Assembly: GCA_938041695.1 (NCBI GenBank)
Contig: CALISI010000030.1
Coordinates: 61,715-125,714, forward strand
From: an uncultured Actinomyces sp.
GTDB lineage: Bacteria; Actinomycetota; Actinomycetes; Actinomycetales; Actinomycetaceae
Direction of reading: 5' to 3'
Length of the DNA: 64,000 nucleotides
Within the stretch, counting starts at the first letter, position 1. Every line of letters starts with the position of its first letter. Below the pieces are notes generated by a model, which worked only from the letters and a program-made list of their open reading frames with translations, was not told the origin of the DNA and searched no databases. Positions 1 to 9,432 of this stretch are shown here, piece after piece. Both the position numbers and the translations under genes were made by a program.

Positions 1-801
1 CCGGATATTCTCCTCGTCGACGAGGTCCTGGCCGTGGGCGACATGGAATTCCAGAACAAGTGCATGGATAAGTTCGCCCAGCTCAAGGACCAGGGGCGCA
101 CGGTCGTCGTCGTGTCCCACGGCCTCGAGCAGATGCGTACGTTCTGCGACCAGGCCGCCTGGCTGGATCACGGCACGCTCGTCGACGTGGGCGCGGCAGC
201 CGAGGTCATCGACACTTACTCCGACGTCGCTCACCACGCCGTCGAGGTCGAGGGTGGCGGCACGCGCTTTGGTAGCGGCGAGGCCATGATCGAGCGCATC
301 GACCTGCTCAACGCTTCCAGCGAGCCCACGTCGCTCGTGTACCCGGGTGATCCCGTGCGCCTGCGCCTGCACTACCGTGCGAACGAGCGCATCGAGTCCC
401 CGGTCTTCGGCGCCTCCATCGACACTCGCGAGGGCGTCTTTGTGTGGGGCCTGCACGGCATGGATGCCTGCTACGTGCCGACCTCGATCGAACCGGGGAC
501 CGGTCACCTGGACATCGAGATCCCGCGCCTGACCTTCAACCCGGGCGCCTACACGATTTCGGCGGCCATCCAGAACCATGACATGACAGGCGTCATCGAC
601 GCGCTGCAGAAGGCGCGCCGCTTCGACGTGCTGCCCGGCCCCGGCATGGAGTCCGGCGGACTGGTCAACCTGGGCGCCTCCTTCACGGGCCTGACGCCCG
701 CACGCCCCATGCGCGACGTCCCCAAGCGCGGCGCCGCCGACTACGAGCACCTCGCGCGCATGCAGGCCCAGCAGGCTGACGCGCTCGAGAATGAGGACTG
801 A
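1..801 (+). CDS. Polysaccharide ABC exporter ATPase, Wzt type (5' end missing)
   Basis: This is the C-terminal part of an ABC transporter ATPase; its start lies left of the window and 266 residues are visible. The first codons give a Walker B motif (ILLVDE) followed by the D-loop region (VLAVGD), and the switch histidine follows in VVSHGLEQM. From about residue 75 a beta-rich extension follows (FGSGEAMIERIDLL onward), which matches the C-terminal carbohydrate-binding domain of Wzt exporters. Such ATPases pair with a Wzm permease to move O-antigen-like or teichoic-acid-like polymers across the membrane. The downstream glycosyltransferases and RfbB fit a surface-glycan locus. The exact polymer cannot be told. 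A strong terminator follows. Confidence 0.85.
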   Translation, partial: PDILLVDEVLAVGDMEFQNKCMDKFAQLKDQGRTVVVVSHGLEQMRTFCDQAAWLDHGTLVDVGAAAEVIDTYSDVAHHAVEVEGGGTRFGSGEAMIERIDLLNASSEPTSLVYPGDPVRLRLHYRANERIESPVFGASIDTREGVFVWGLHGMDACYVPTSIEPGTGHLDIEIPRLTFNPGAYTISAAIQNHDMTGVIDALQKARRFDVLPGPGMESGGLVNLGASFTGLTPARPMRDVPKRGAADYEHLARMQAQQADALENED

Positions 802-823
802 CGGACGCACTGACGTCGATGTG

Positions 824-867
824 AGGCCGGGCTCAGCGGTGTGATACCGCTGAGCCCGGCCTTTTAC
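824..867 (+). terminator. Rho-independent terminator of the Wzt gene
   Basis: A perfect 17-bp inverted repeat (824-840 and 846-862) surrounds the 5-nt loop GTGAT and runs into CTTTT. It lies 23 nt past the Wzt stop and upstream of the promoter of the next gene. Confidence 0.9.
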
Positions 868-952
868 CTGCCTCGAGGGCCCAAATGCCGCGCGCGCTGT
901 GACGATCGTTCTACACTTATAGGAGAACTGTTTCCAGCGACAAGGTACAGCC

Positions 953-2677
953 ATGGCACCGACGCCCACACTCGCCCGCCGCGCCCCCGCGCGCGCCCTC
1001 ATCGCAGCCCTCTCCCTCGCCCTCATCGCCCTGCCCGCACAGGCCCGCGCCGACACCGGTGAGGAGACCGCTGCGCAATCCTCCGCAGAGAGTTCCACCG
1101 CGGCCCAGTCCGCCGGCGAGACGACGCCGTCCGCCACGCCCAGCCTTGCGCCCACGGGCGCGCCCGAGGCCACCACCCCCAGTGCGAGCGAGCAGGAACG
1201 GGGTGCCCCGGCCTCGTCGGTCGCGACCGAACCGCCGACGATGAACGCCCCGGACGAAACCGGTTGGGGAGCGTGGGTGCGCGACTCGATAGGCTGGTGG
1301 TGGCGGCGTGCCGATGGCACCTACCCCGCCTCCCAGTGGGTGGCAATCGGGGGCAGCCGCTACTACTTCAACGCCAGCGGCTACATGGCCACCGGCTGGC
1401 TGCGCGACGGTGACGACTGGTTCTTCCTGGCTTCCTCCGGCACGCTGCTCGGCGGCTGGGTGAACGACGGGGGTTCCTGGTACTACCTGGACCCCACCAG
1501 CGGCGTGATGCACACGGGCATGACCGGAGTGGACGGTACCTGGTATTACATGGACTCCTCGGGCGCGATGCGCACCGGCTGGGTCAGCCTCGCCGACGGC
1601 TGGCATTACTTCGCCTCTAGCGGCGCGCAGATGGGCGGCTGGCTGCGTGACGGAGGCGCGTGGTACTACCTTGACCCGAACAGTGGCGTGATGCACACGG
1701 GCATGACCGGAGTGGACGGTACCTGGTATTACATGGACTCCTCGGGCGCGATGCGCACCGGCTGGGTCAGCCTCGCCGACGGCTGGCACTTCTTCGCGTC
1801 CAGCGGCGCGCAGATGGGCGGCTGGCTGCACGATGGGGGAGAGTGGTATTACCTCGATCCCGACACAGGCATCATGCGCACCGCGCCCCTGGAGCTGAAC
1901 GGTCGCCGCTACGAGTTCGACGCCTCGGGCGCCTGGCGCGGGTACGAGGCCCCGGCCGGCTACCTGCAGCCCACCGACCACATCACGGGCCTCGGGGACG
2001 CGACCAATACGCTCACATGGGGAATGAACGGCACCAAGGTGCGCATCGCCCAGGTCCGACTCGGCCTGTGGCATTCCAACAAGCTCGCCTCCGTCGACGC
2101 ACCCTTCGTCGCCGCCGTGAAAAACTTCCAACAGCGCGCGGGCCTGCCCGTCACCGGCGTCGTCGACAAAGCCACCTGGGACGCCATGGACACCGGTTAC
2201 CCGTGGACCGTCGACCAATACCAGGCCACGCCCCTGCCCCTGACCGCCACGCGCAACGAGCGCGTTGAGGCGATGATCGGCTACGCGTGGAACCAGACGG
2301 GATCGTCCTACACGTGGGGAGGGGCCGGCCCCTACGACCAGGGATTCGACTGCTCCGGCCTGGTCCTCCAGTCCCTCTACGCCGCCGGCCTGGACCCCCA
2401 GCCCATCAACGTCATCAAGCACGCATGGCCGTCGTATCGCACATCGCAGGAGCTCTACGCATACCCGCACTTCCAACACGTGCCACTCGCCCAGCGCCAG
2501 CGCGGAGACCTCATCTTCTACACGACGAGCGGGACCGTCACGCACGTTGCCATCTACCTCGGAGACGACTTGATCGTTCATACCGACTGGATGGGGCGCC
2601 CCGCCCGCATGCAGCACATCACCGCCGGATACGGGTGGGATCGCATGACCGCAGACGTCGTGCGGCCGTTGCCGTAA
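953..2677 (+). CDS. Secreted choline/glucan-binding-repeat NlpC/P60 cell-wall hydrolase
   Basis: This 574-residue protein carries four parts. A signal peptide ends near residue 34 (PAQA then RADT). A Ser/Thr/Ala/Pro-rich linker runs to about 105. Aromatic cell-wall-binding repeats (WYYLDP, GWVSLADGW, GAMRTGW) span about 105-325. A peptidoglycan-binding helix bundle covers about 345-405 (VRLGLWHSNK, FQQRAGLPVTGVVD). The C-terminal NlpC/P60 domain has the catalytic Cys at residue 467 in FDCSGLVL and the His at about 531 in THVAIYLGD. It is predicted to cut peptidoglycan stem peptides outside the cell while anchored to wall glycans. The ATG at 953 follows AAGG at 942-945. Two repeats are identical at DNA level (see findings). 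Confidence 0.9.
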   Translation: MAPTPTLARRAPARALIAALSLALIALPAQARADTGEETAAQSSAESSTAAQSAGETTPSATPSLAPTGAPEATTPSASEQERGAPASSVATEPPTMNAPDETGWGAWVRDSIGWWWRRADGTYPASQWVAIGGSRYYFNASGYMATGWLRDGDDWFFLASSGTLLGGWVNDGGSWYYLDPTSGVMHTGMTGVDGTWYYMDSSGAMRTGWVSLADGWHYFASSGAQMGGWLRDGGAWYYLDPNSGVMHTGMTGVDGTWYYMDSSGAMRTGWVSLADGWHFFASSGAQMGGWLHDGGEWYYLDPDTGIMRTAPLELNGRRYEFDASGAWRGYEAPAGYLQPTDHITGLGDATNTLTWGMNGTKVRIAQVRLGLWHSNKLASVDAPFVAAVKNFQQRAGLPVTGVVDKATWDAMDTGYPWTVDQYQATPLPLTATRNERVEAMIGYAWNQTGSSYTWGGAGPYDQGFDCSGLVLQSLYAAGLDPQPINVIKHAWPSYRTSQELYAYPHFQHVPLAQRQRGDLIFYTTSGTVTHVAIYLGDDLIVHTDWMGRPARMQHITAGYGWDRMTADVVRPLP

Positions 2678-2686
2678 GACAAACGA

Positions 2687-2730
2687 CGAGGCGGGCCGAC
2701 CGTGGTCTCTTCCCCGGTCGGCCCGCCTCG
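2687..2730. terminator. Bidirectional terminator between convergent genes
   Basis: A perfect 16-bp inverted repeat (2687-2702 and 2715-2730) with a 12-nt loop lies between the NlpC/P60 gene and the convergent glycosyltransferase gene. It can serve both strands. Confidence 0.85.
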
Positions 2731-2744
2731 GTCAGTGGTGCTGC

Positions 2745-3788
2745 TCAGCGCCCCAGCAGGCGGTGCACGATGCGCTTGGGCAGGGAGACCGTCCGACGCA
2801 GCGACCGCTGCAGGGCCGAACCCGCCTCGAGCTGCGCACGCAGGGCGCTCACCTCGCCGCGCAGCTCGTGCACCTGCTCGTGCAGGGCCGTCATCGTGTT
2901 GAGCATATTGACGTGCACGAGATTCAACGAGGAATGGAAACCCGAATCCACGCGCCCCAGCTCCTGGCGCATACGGCGGTAGTACTCCGCCGACAGGAGC
3001 GCCTGGCCCAGGTGCGGGGACGAGGGATCGTCCGTCGCCAGCATCGCGCGCAGGTAGCGGTCGCGGATATGCAGGTTATCCCACTTGTGCAGGTACGCGT
3101 CCGTGACGACCGAGTTGCCCAGCGAGGCATCCATCGTGTCGCGGTGGTGCCAATAGGCCAGCGGCTCGCCGTCGACGAAACCGACCGGGGAATCCGCCAG
3201 CAGTCGCAGGTTGAAATCCCAGTCCGCCTGCGTCTGCAGCGACCCATCCCAGTGACCCACGCGGTCCGCGACCTCACGGCGAATCAGCTGCGAGATCGGA
3301 GGCGTGTAGTTCTCCACCATCATGTCCACGAGGGACAGGCCGTAGTTGTCCGTCGACAGGACCTCGCGCTCGATCTCGATACAAGTACCGTCAGCGCGCA
3401 CGCGCTCGCGGATGATCTCGCAGCGGGTCGCAACACCGCCCGCCTCCGGATGCTCATCCAGGTAGGCGACCGTCTTCTTCAGGAAGTGCGGGTGCCAGGA
3501 ATCGTCATCGTCGTGGACCGCATAGTAGGTGCAGTGCGAGGCTGCCAGGCCAGACTCGAGCGCCGCCTCGCGACCATTCGACACCTCGTTCGTGACGATC
3601 GTGATCTTCGACCGCACGGCGCTCTTCTGTTTCTTGACGATCGAGCGCACCTCGGCCTCGTCGCCGGCGTCGTTGACGATGACCACCTCGTAGTCGTCGA
3701 AGCTCTGCGAAGCGATCGACGCGAGGGCACGGGTGAGCATCGCCGGGCGATTGCGCGTGCGCACGACGACGGTGACTGTTGCACTCAT
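2745..3788 (-). CDS. Family 2 glycosyltransferase
   Basis: The 347-residue protein begins with the GT-A nucleotide-sugar fold (VTVVVRTRNRPAMLTRALAS at residues 5-24, VVIVNDAGD). It has an acidic DXD-type cluster (VHDDDDSW) and a later NLRLLADSPVGF block typical of GT2 enzymes. It likely adds a sugar to a surface polymer at the inner membrane face. The C-terminus is basic (RRTVSLPKRIVHRLLG), consistent with membrane association, after a short helical region. Its ATG overlaps the stop of the upstream membrane protein by 4 nt (ATGA), so the two are translationally coupled. Donor and acceptor are unknown. Confidence 0.85.
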   Translation of the reverse strand: MSATVTVVVRTRNRPAMLTRALASIASQSFDDYEVVIVNDAGDEAEVRSIVKKQKSAVRSKITIVTNEVSNGREAALESGLAASHCTYYAVHDDDDSWHPHFLKKTVAYLDEHPEAGGVATRCEIIRERVRADGTCIEIEREVLSTDNYGLSLVDMMVENYTPPISQLIRREVADRVGHWDGSLQTQADWDFNLRLLADSPVGFVDGEPLAYWHHRDTMDASLGNSVVTDAYLHKWDNLHIRDRYLRAMLATDDPSSPHLGQALLSAEYYRRMRQELGRVDSGFHSSLNLVHVNMLNTMTALHEQVHELRGEVSALRAQLEAGSALQRSLRRTVSLPKRIVHRLLGR

Positions 3789-5350
3789 GCGGTTTCTTCC
3801 TCTTCATTTGGAGTGGACGAGGCGGGCGCCTCCACCTGGCGGTGACGCAACAGGTAGATGGCGCTCACCAGGGCAAGCGTGTACCCCAGCGAGGCGAGGC
3901 CCCACAGGACCATCGGGCTCAGCGGCATGTCGGCCCACCACCACTGGATGTCGCCATTCAGATTACCCGGTGCGATCCATCCGATGTGGGAAATCCACAC
4001 GAGCCCACGGACATAGCGGGCGATCGTCGTGTGCATCGCGACCGCTTGCGCGACGCTGAGGAAGACGACGAAGAAGGTGAGCTGCCCCTTGGTCGGGGAC
4101 GGCTTCTTCACTGCTGACGTCACCCAGATCATCAGCCACGTGCCCAGCAGAGGCAACGCGTAGCGCGCGTGATACCCGCCGAGGTTGGGGAAGGCCGTGG
4201 GTGTCGCGATCAAGAGCGGGATTCCCGCCATCGCCCCAAACACCATGAAAGCAGCCAGGGCCTTGCGCAGGCTCACGGTGCGCGCACCGTAGAAGAGCAC
4301 CGCACCCAGGACGAGGAGCCCGAGGATCGTCGTGTAGCCCGGCAGGGGAGTGTCGCGCCAGCCCGGCCCGGAGTACAGTCCGAGGAAGCCCGCGAAGTAA
4401 TCGGGCAGGTAGCGGATGTTCGCGAATGCGACGTCGATGCGGTCATGCACAGTGATCGCCACGTCGCTCGATTGCGAGGCACTGGAGGCCTGCCCACTGC
4501 CGAGCATGAGCCACACGCCAATCGCACTGAGAACGGTGGCGACCCCGATCTCGGGGAGATGCCGCCTGTGGGCCTCGAGAATGAGGATGCCCAGAGATAC
4601 AACGAACACATAGAAGGAGGCATCGCCACGGCTTTCGTAGCACAGGAGTGCGCACAGGCATGCCACGCCGAGCAAAACCCAGTGTCGCCATCCACGCGCG
4701 TTGAGTCCGGCATAGAGGGCTGCGCCGTAGCAGAAGACGCCGGTAATTGCCCATGATGAGGGGTTGTTAGAAGCAATGAAATACATGCCCATCGGAGTCC
4801 ATGCGACCAGTGCTGCTAACGCGATATTCCCTCTGATGTCGCGCTGCGATAAAACGGTGATTGCTCCGATAAGAATGAGGAGGATAGCGACGTTAGCGAC
4901 GCGCATGTGCCACGCGGATCTCTCCACGTTGTGCCCAGCGAACAAGTGATGGAAGTGGTAGAAGCCGAGAGGATACAGTCCGTCGTCGTAGCGATAGGAC
5001 GGGTAGTTTGTGTCGTCTGAATACTCTTTGATGCACGCGTGCGAGCGTTCGGGGTGGAAGGCCTCACAGGATGACCGTGCTGTGGTCATGGGCGCCATGA
5101 CGTACTTATTCCCGTCGATCATGGTTGTTTCGCAGGAGGAGTCGACTGGCCGCGGGCACCACGTGGACACGAGATGGTAGTCATCGTCGGGTGCGGACCC
5201 CGGAGGGGACGCGAAGATCCAGCCGGTGGCGACGGCGAGGACGCCGAGGACCAGGAGGACAAAGGCGAGGGGGCGTGCCGCAGTGGAGATGAAACGCTCT
5301 CGCGCGGAGGCAAGGTGGTCGGCGAACGCACGTGCCATGAATCGAGCCAA
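3785..5350 (-). CDS. DUF2142-like polytopic membrane protein
   Basis: The protein has about 521 residues and roughly ten hydrophobic segments. After the first transmembrane helix it carries GSAPDDDYHL, which resembles the (S)PDE..H motif at the start of the DUF2142 family. The loop that follows is Cys-containing (TWCPRPVDSSC) and probably faces outward. DUF2142 proteins have a GT-C-like layout and sit in cell-envelope glycan loci, so a lipid-linked sugar transferase role is possible but unproven. The longest reading starts at a TTG at 5350; an in-frame ATG at 5338 is an equally good start. It overlaps the downstream glycosyltransferase by 4 nt. Confidence 0.7.
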   Translation of the reverse strand: MARFMARAFADHLASARERFISTAARPLAFVLLVLGVLAVATGWIFASPPGSAPDDDYHLVSTWCPRPVDSSCETTMIDGNKYVMAPMTTARSSCEAFHPERSHACIKEYSDDTNYPSYRYDDGLYPLGFYHFHHLFAGHNVERSAWHMRVANVAILLILIGAITVLSQRDIRGNIALAALVAWTPMGMYFIASNNPSSWAITGVFCYGAALYAGLNARGWRHWVLLGVACLCALLCYESRGDASFYVFVVSLGILILEAHRRHLPEIGVATVLSAIGVWLMLGSGQASSASQSSDVAITVHDRIDVAFANIRYLPDYFAGFLGLYSGPGWRDTPLPGYTTILGLLVLGAVLFYGARTVSLRKALAAFMVFGAMAGIPLLIATPTAFPNLGGYHARYALPLLGTWLMIWVTSAVKKPSPTKGQLTFFVVFLSVAQAVAMHTTIARYVRGLVWISHIGWIAPGNLNGDIQWWWADMPLSPMVLWGLASLGYTLALVSAIYLLRHRQVEAPASSTPNEEEETA

Positions 5351-5422
5351 TCTGTCCGGAATAGGTACGTCTAATGTACACGAGTCCGGGCCCTGCCCGG
5401 CAGGTGCGAGGGGAAAGAGAAG

Positions 5423-6016
5423 CTAGAAGACGACGGGCCAGTGCGGCATACAGGTCGTGAGCGTGGCATGGGCGTCCGTGGCCTCGGCGAGGGCCTGGGT
5501 GTAGGCGGGGTTCGTCTCGGGCTGTTCGCCGCGCTTAAGCGCTTCCTCGGCGGCCTGCTGATCGGCGAACTCGGGGATGGCGCCGGAGTCGAGGGCTGCG
5601 TTGCGCGCGACATACACCGAGAGGGCATCAAGGGCCTGCTTGGAGGTTTCGTCCGAGGCTGCCTGGGCGAGACGGTCGGAATAGTCGTTCTTGAATGCGG
5701 CTGCGAAGGCTTCCCACGCGCGGTGGCGCTCGTCCGCGTTGGTTTCCCCCGAGCGCTTGGCTGCCAGCGCCCGGTAGGCCTGGCCGGTCTCGGAGCCGTT
5801 CAGGGCTTCGGTGAAGATCGCGTCCATGGCAGCGCATCCGGGCGACGCGGCGCGCAGAGTCGGGCTGGCCGAGCTTGAGGGCTGACCGGGATCTCCGGGT
5901 GAAACGGAGACAGCGGGCGTCGACTGCGCGCTCTGGGCATCCTCCGACGGGGAGCACGAGGCCGTGGCGAGCGCGCAGAGCGCAAGCAGCGCAAGGGAGG
6001 GGACGAGGCGAGTCAC
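5423..6016 (-). CDS. Putative secreted or lipid-anchored protein
   Basis: The function is not recognised. The 197-residue product starts at a GTG with an N-terminal hydrophobic stretch ending in ATASCSP, a weak lipobox, so it may be a lipoprotein; the residue at -3 is Thr rather than Leu. A Ser/Pro-rich linker runs to about residue 60. The rest is predicted helical and Ala-rich with two further Cys (PGCAAMD, LTTCMPHW), which could form a disulfide outside the cell. It lies divergent from rfbB and downstream in the same direction as the DUF2142 gene, with no clear operon link. Confidence 0.55.
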   Translation of the reverse strand: MTRLVPSLALLALCALATASCSPSEDAQSAQSTPAVSVSPGDPGQPSSSASPTLRAASPGCAAMDAIFTEALNGSETGQAYRALAAKRSGETNADERHRAWEAFAAAFKNDYSDRLAQAASDETSKQALDALSVYVARNAALDSGAIPEFADQQAAEEALKRGEQPETNPAYTQALAEATDAHATLTTCMPHWPVVF

Positions 6017-6117
6017 GAGGGATCCGTTTCTGTTGGGGATGCGTCCAATTTATCAGTGTGGAGCGGCTGGTCAGGGGACCTCCGCCGTGGCGAATAGTGA
6101 CGTATCCGACGGGGTAG

Positions 6118-7230
<1,113 letters not shown>

Positions 7231-7234
7231 ATCC

Positions 7235-8209
7235 TTGGCTCACGTGACCCGAGACGAGGCCGCGCCTCGCCCCCGCGTCACCGTCCTCATGGCCACCTAC
7301 AACGGGATGGCCGAGGGCGGGGCGTGGCTCGACGAACAGGTGGACTCCGTGCTCGCCCAGGCGGGCGTGGAGGTCCGCCTCGTCGTGTCCGACGACGCGT
7401 CGAGCGACGGGACACGCGCGCACCTTCAGGAGCGTGCGGCCGCCGACCCTCGGATCACGGTCCTGCCCCAGCGTGACGGTACTCCCGGCGTGACGGGCAA
7501 TTTCCTGCATCTTTTCACAACGCACACCCCCGATGGCTCCTACGTGGCCTTCACCGACCAGGACGATGTGTGGCACGAGGACAAGTTGAGTTCTCAGCTA
7601 GCCCTCATGGCTGCCTGCGGGGCCGATGTCGTCTCCTCGAACGTCACCTCATTCCACTCGCTGCCCGGCGGCGGGGTGGGGGAGCGGCGCCTCATCCGTA
7701 AATCGCAGCCCCAGCGCGGATGGGACTTCCTCTTCGAGGCCGCGGGACCCGGCTCGACCTATGTCTTCAGCCCGAAGGCCCACGAGACCCTCGTGCGCGT
7801 CTTGAGCGACCTCGACTACAGCGAGATCGGCGTGCATGACTGGTACGTCTATGCCCTCGCGCGGTCGATCGGCCTGACGTGGGTGATTGGCGAGGAACCG
7901 ACCTTGGAGTATCGCCAGCACGGCGGCAACGTGCAGGGCGCGAACTCCGGTTCCGGCGCACGCGATGCCCGCATGGCCAAGCTGCGCAATGGCTTCTACC
8001 GCAAACAGTTCATCCTGACGGCCCGCGCCGCCCAGAAGATAGGCAGTTTCGATGAGCGCCGCGCGCGACAGCTGCGCGCCATCCTGGGTGAGCTCGAGGG
8101 GCAGGGCGCGGCGTCAAGGCTGCGATTCGCCCTGCGCTGGCGGCAGATCCGCCGCGACCCCGTGGAGGGTCTCAAGCTCGCCGCTGCCCGCGTTCTGGGC
8201 GTGTGGTGA
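7235..8209 (+). CDS. Family 2 glycosyltransferase, rhamnosyltransferase-like
   Basis: The 324-residue protein has the GT2 start VTVLMATYNGMAEGGAWL, the VSDDASSDGT block and the DQDDVW motif frequent in RgpA/WbbL-like rhamnosyltransferases. It also has a HDWYVYALA acceptor-side block. It probably transfers a deoxysugar onto a surface polymer. The start is a TTG at 7235, with AAGGAC at 7220-7225 as ribosome site; an in-frame GTG at 7244 is an alternative. It sits 4 nt behind rfbB, which fits use of a dTDP-deoxysugar donor. That donor is inferred from context only. Confidence 0.85.
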   Translation: MAHVTRDEAAPRPRVTVLMATYNGMAEGGAWLDEQVDSVLAQAGVEVRLVVSDDASSDGTRAHLQERAAADPRITVLPQRDGTPGVTGNFLHLFTTHTPDGSYVAFTDQDDVWHEDKLSSQLALMAACGADVVSSNVTSFHSLPGGGVGERRLIRKSQPQRGWDFLFEAAGPGSTYVFSPKAHETLVRVLSDLDYSEIGVHDWYVYALARSIGLTWVIGEEPTLEYRQHGGNVQGANSGSGARDARMAKLRNGFYRKQFILTARAAQKIGSFDERRARQLRAILGELEGQGAASRLRFALRWRQIRRDPVEGLKLAAARVLGVW

Positions 8210-8212
8210 TGA

Positions 8213-8944
8213 CTACCTCTGGTAGGTGACGAGCCCGCCGTCCGCGTCCTCCGTCGCGAGGATCTGCGTCAACTTGTCAGGGGACACCGCCCGCGGATCA
8301 ATGATGACGACCGACCGTCCCTGCATCCACTGATCGAGCACCTGTCCCGCGCCCGTTCGGGCGTCCCACAGTAGCGCGACGCGGCGACCGCGCACCGGGG
8401 CTGACGGGTGAGAGCCCGCCAATGCCTCGTCCCGGGCCTGCATGAGCAGCGGGGGAGTGTCGACCGTGAGGACGTCCGGCTGCGTGGCGATCTCCGCGAG
8501 GCCGTCGAGCGCCCCGCCTAAGGGGCCGTCCCACGCGAAGGACAGGTACTGTGCGGGCTGGGCGAGCACGTGTGCTCCGGCGTCGATTGCGTCGGAGGCT
8601 TCGGAGCCGAGAATATTCGTGACGAAAAGGTCGCCGGGCAGTGGGCGTCGTGTATCGAGGAGCTCCCATCCCATCGCTCGCGCGGCGATCTGCCAGAGGG
8701 TGTCCTGCCAAGGTTGAAGGGTTGTGTAGATGCGAGTCGGTGTCGGTTCACCCGTACCGAACAGATCGGCGGCGAGTTCGTTTGTCAGGTAGTTCGCGAT
8801 CTTCGATAGCCACCTGCTGACCACGGGTCCTCCCAGTTCAACCCGCTCCTGGCCGTATTGGGTGAGCGCTGGCCCTGACCATTCGTTAATCGCTGTGATA
8901 CAGTGGGTGAGCCTGCTCACAGTTTCTGAGGATGTATTGTTCAT
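8213..8944 (-). CDS. TIGR03089-like actinobacterial protein
   Basis: The 243-residue protein resembles the TIGR03089 family, which is restricted to Actinobacteria and shows weak likeness to the N-terminal part of AMP-binding enzymes. Family-like stretches are VELGGPVVSRWLSKIANYL and the block from RIYTTLQPWQDTLWQIAARAMGW. No P-loop or full adenylation motif is visible, so catalytic activity is unlikely. In mycobacteria the homolog sits near LytR, whiB2 and rhamnose genes, and the same neighbourhood appears here. The ATG at 8944 is 7 nt after a TATACT hexamer, pointing to a leaderless mRNA. Its role is unknown. Confidence 0.68.
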   Translation of the reverse strand: MNNTSSETVSRLTHCITAINEWSGPALTQYGQERVELGGPVVSRWLSKIANYLTNELAADLFGTGEPTPTRIYTTLQPWQDTLWQIAARAMGWELLDTRRPLPGDLFVTNILGSEASDAIDAGAHVLAQPAQYLSFAWDGPLGGALDGLAEIATQPDVLTVDTPPLLMQARDEALAGSHPSAPVRGRRVALLWDARTGAGQVLDQWMQGRSVVIIDPRAVSPDKLTQILATEDADGGLVTYQR

Positions 8945-8951
8945 GGTTTCG

Positions 8952-8979
8952 AGTATATCGAAGGTCCTATGTGCTCCAA
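8952..8979 (-). promoter_or_regulatory. Promoter of the TIGR03089-like gene
   Basis: On the minus strand TTGGAG (8979-8974), a 16-nt spacer and TATACT (8957-8952) end 7 nt before the ATG at 8944. The predicted transcript starts at or next to the start codon, so it is leaderless. Confidence 0.7.
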
Positions 8980-9069
8980 GTACTTAGTAACTGTGAAGTC
9001 CTTGAAAACGGGCACTGTTTTACCGTTGGGTCAAGCGCTACGGAAAAGGTCTCAATATCGCGAAACCGC

Positions 9070-9098
9070 TTGACTTCCTGCAATGACACGCGTGTAAT
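9070..9098 (+). promoter_or_regulatory. whiB2 promoter with overlapping palindrome
   Basis: TTGACT (9070-9075), a 17-nt spacer and TGTAAT (9093-9098) form a near-consensus housekeeping promoter. The perfect 10-bp palindrome ACACGCGTGT at 9086-9095 covers the spacer end and the first half of the -10 hexamer, so a regulator binding there would block transcription. Confidence 0.65.
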
Positions 9099-9135
9099 TC
9101 TCGTATTGATAGATTCGTTATAAGGAGCTCCCGCA

Positions 9136-9432
9136 ATGTGGAACATCTTCGGTGACGGACCCCTGGAGTGGTCCGAGGACGCCGACGCGGCGCTGTACGC
9201 CCGCATTGACGGTCCCCTTGCGTGGCAGCAGCACGCGCTGTGTGCACAGACGGATCCGGAAGCTTTCTTCCCTGAGAAGGGTGGCTCTACCCGCGAGGCC
9301 AAGGCCGTTTGTCAAGCCTGCCAGGTGCGTGAGGACTGCCTGGAGTACGCGCTGGCAAACGATGAGCGCTTTGGCATCTGGGGTGGCATGTCCGAGCGCG
9401 AGAGGCGGCGCCTGCGCCGTATGGCCGGTTGA
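9136..9432 (+). CDS. whiB2: WhiB2/WhmD-type iron-sulfur transcription regulator
   Basis: The 98-residue protein has the four cluster ligands Cys36, Cys59, Cys62 and Cys68 (C-x22-C-x2-C-x5-C). It also has the G-I-W-G-G turn at 80-84 and a basic tail (RERRRLRRM) that contacts DNA. The block ALCAQTDPEAFFPEKGGSTR is characteristic of the WhiB2/WhmD branch, which controls septation in actinobacteria and is essential in mycobacteria. The ATG at 9136 follows AAGGAG at 9122-9127. The stop overlaps the TTG start of the giant glycosyltransferase (TTGA), so regulator and enzyme are co-expressed. Confidence 0.92.
   Translation: MWNIFGDGPLEWSEDADAALYARIDGPLAWQQHALCAQTDPEAFFPEKGGSTREAKAVCQACQVREDCLEYALANDERFGIWGGMSERERRRLRRMAG

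Noticed and set aside
917..2617. 566-codon antisense frame over the NlpC/P60 gene
   Set aside because: Its repeats only reflect the binding repeats on the other strand.
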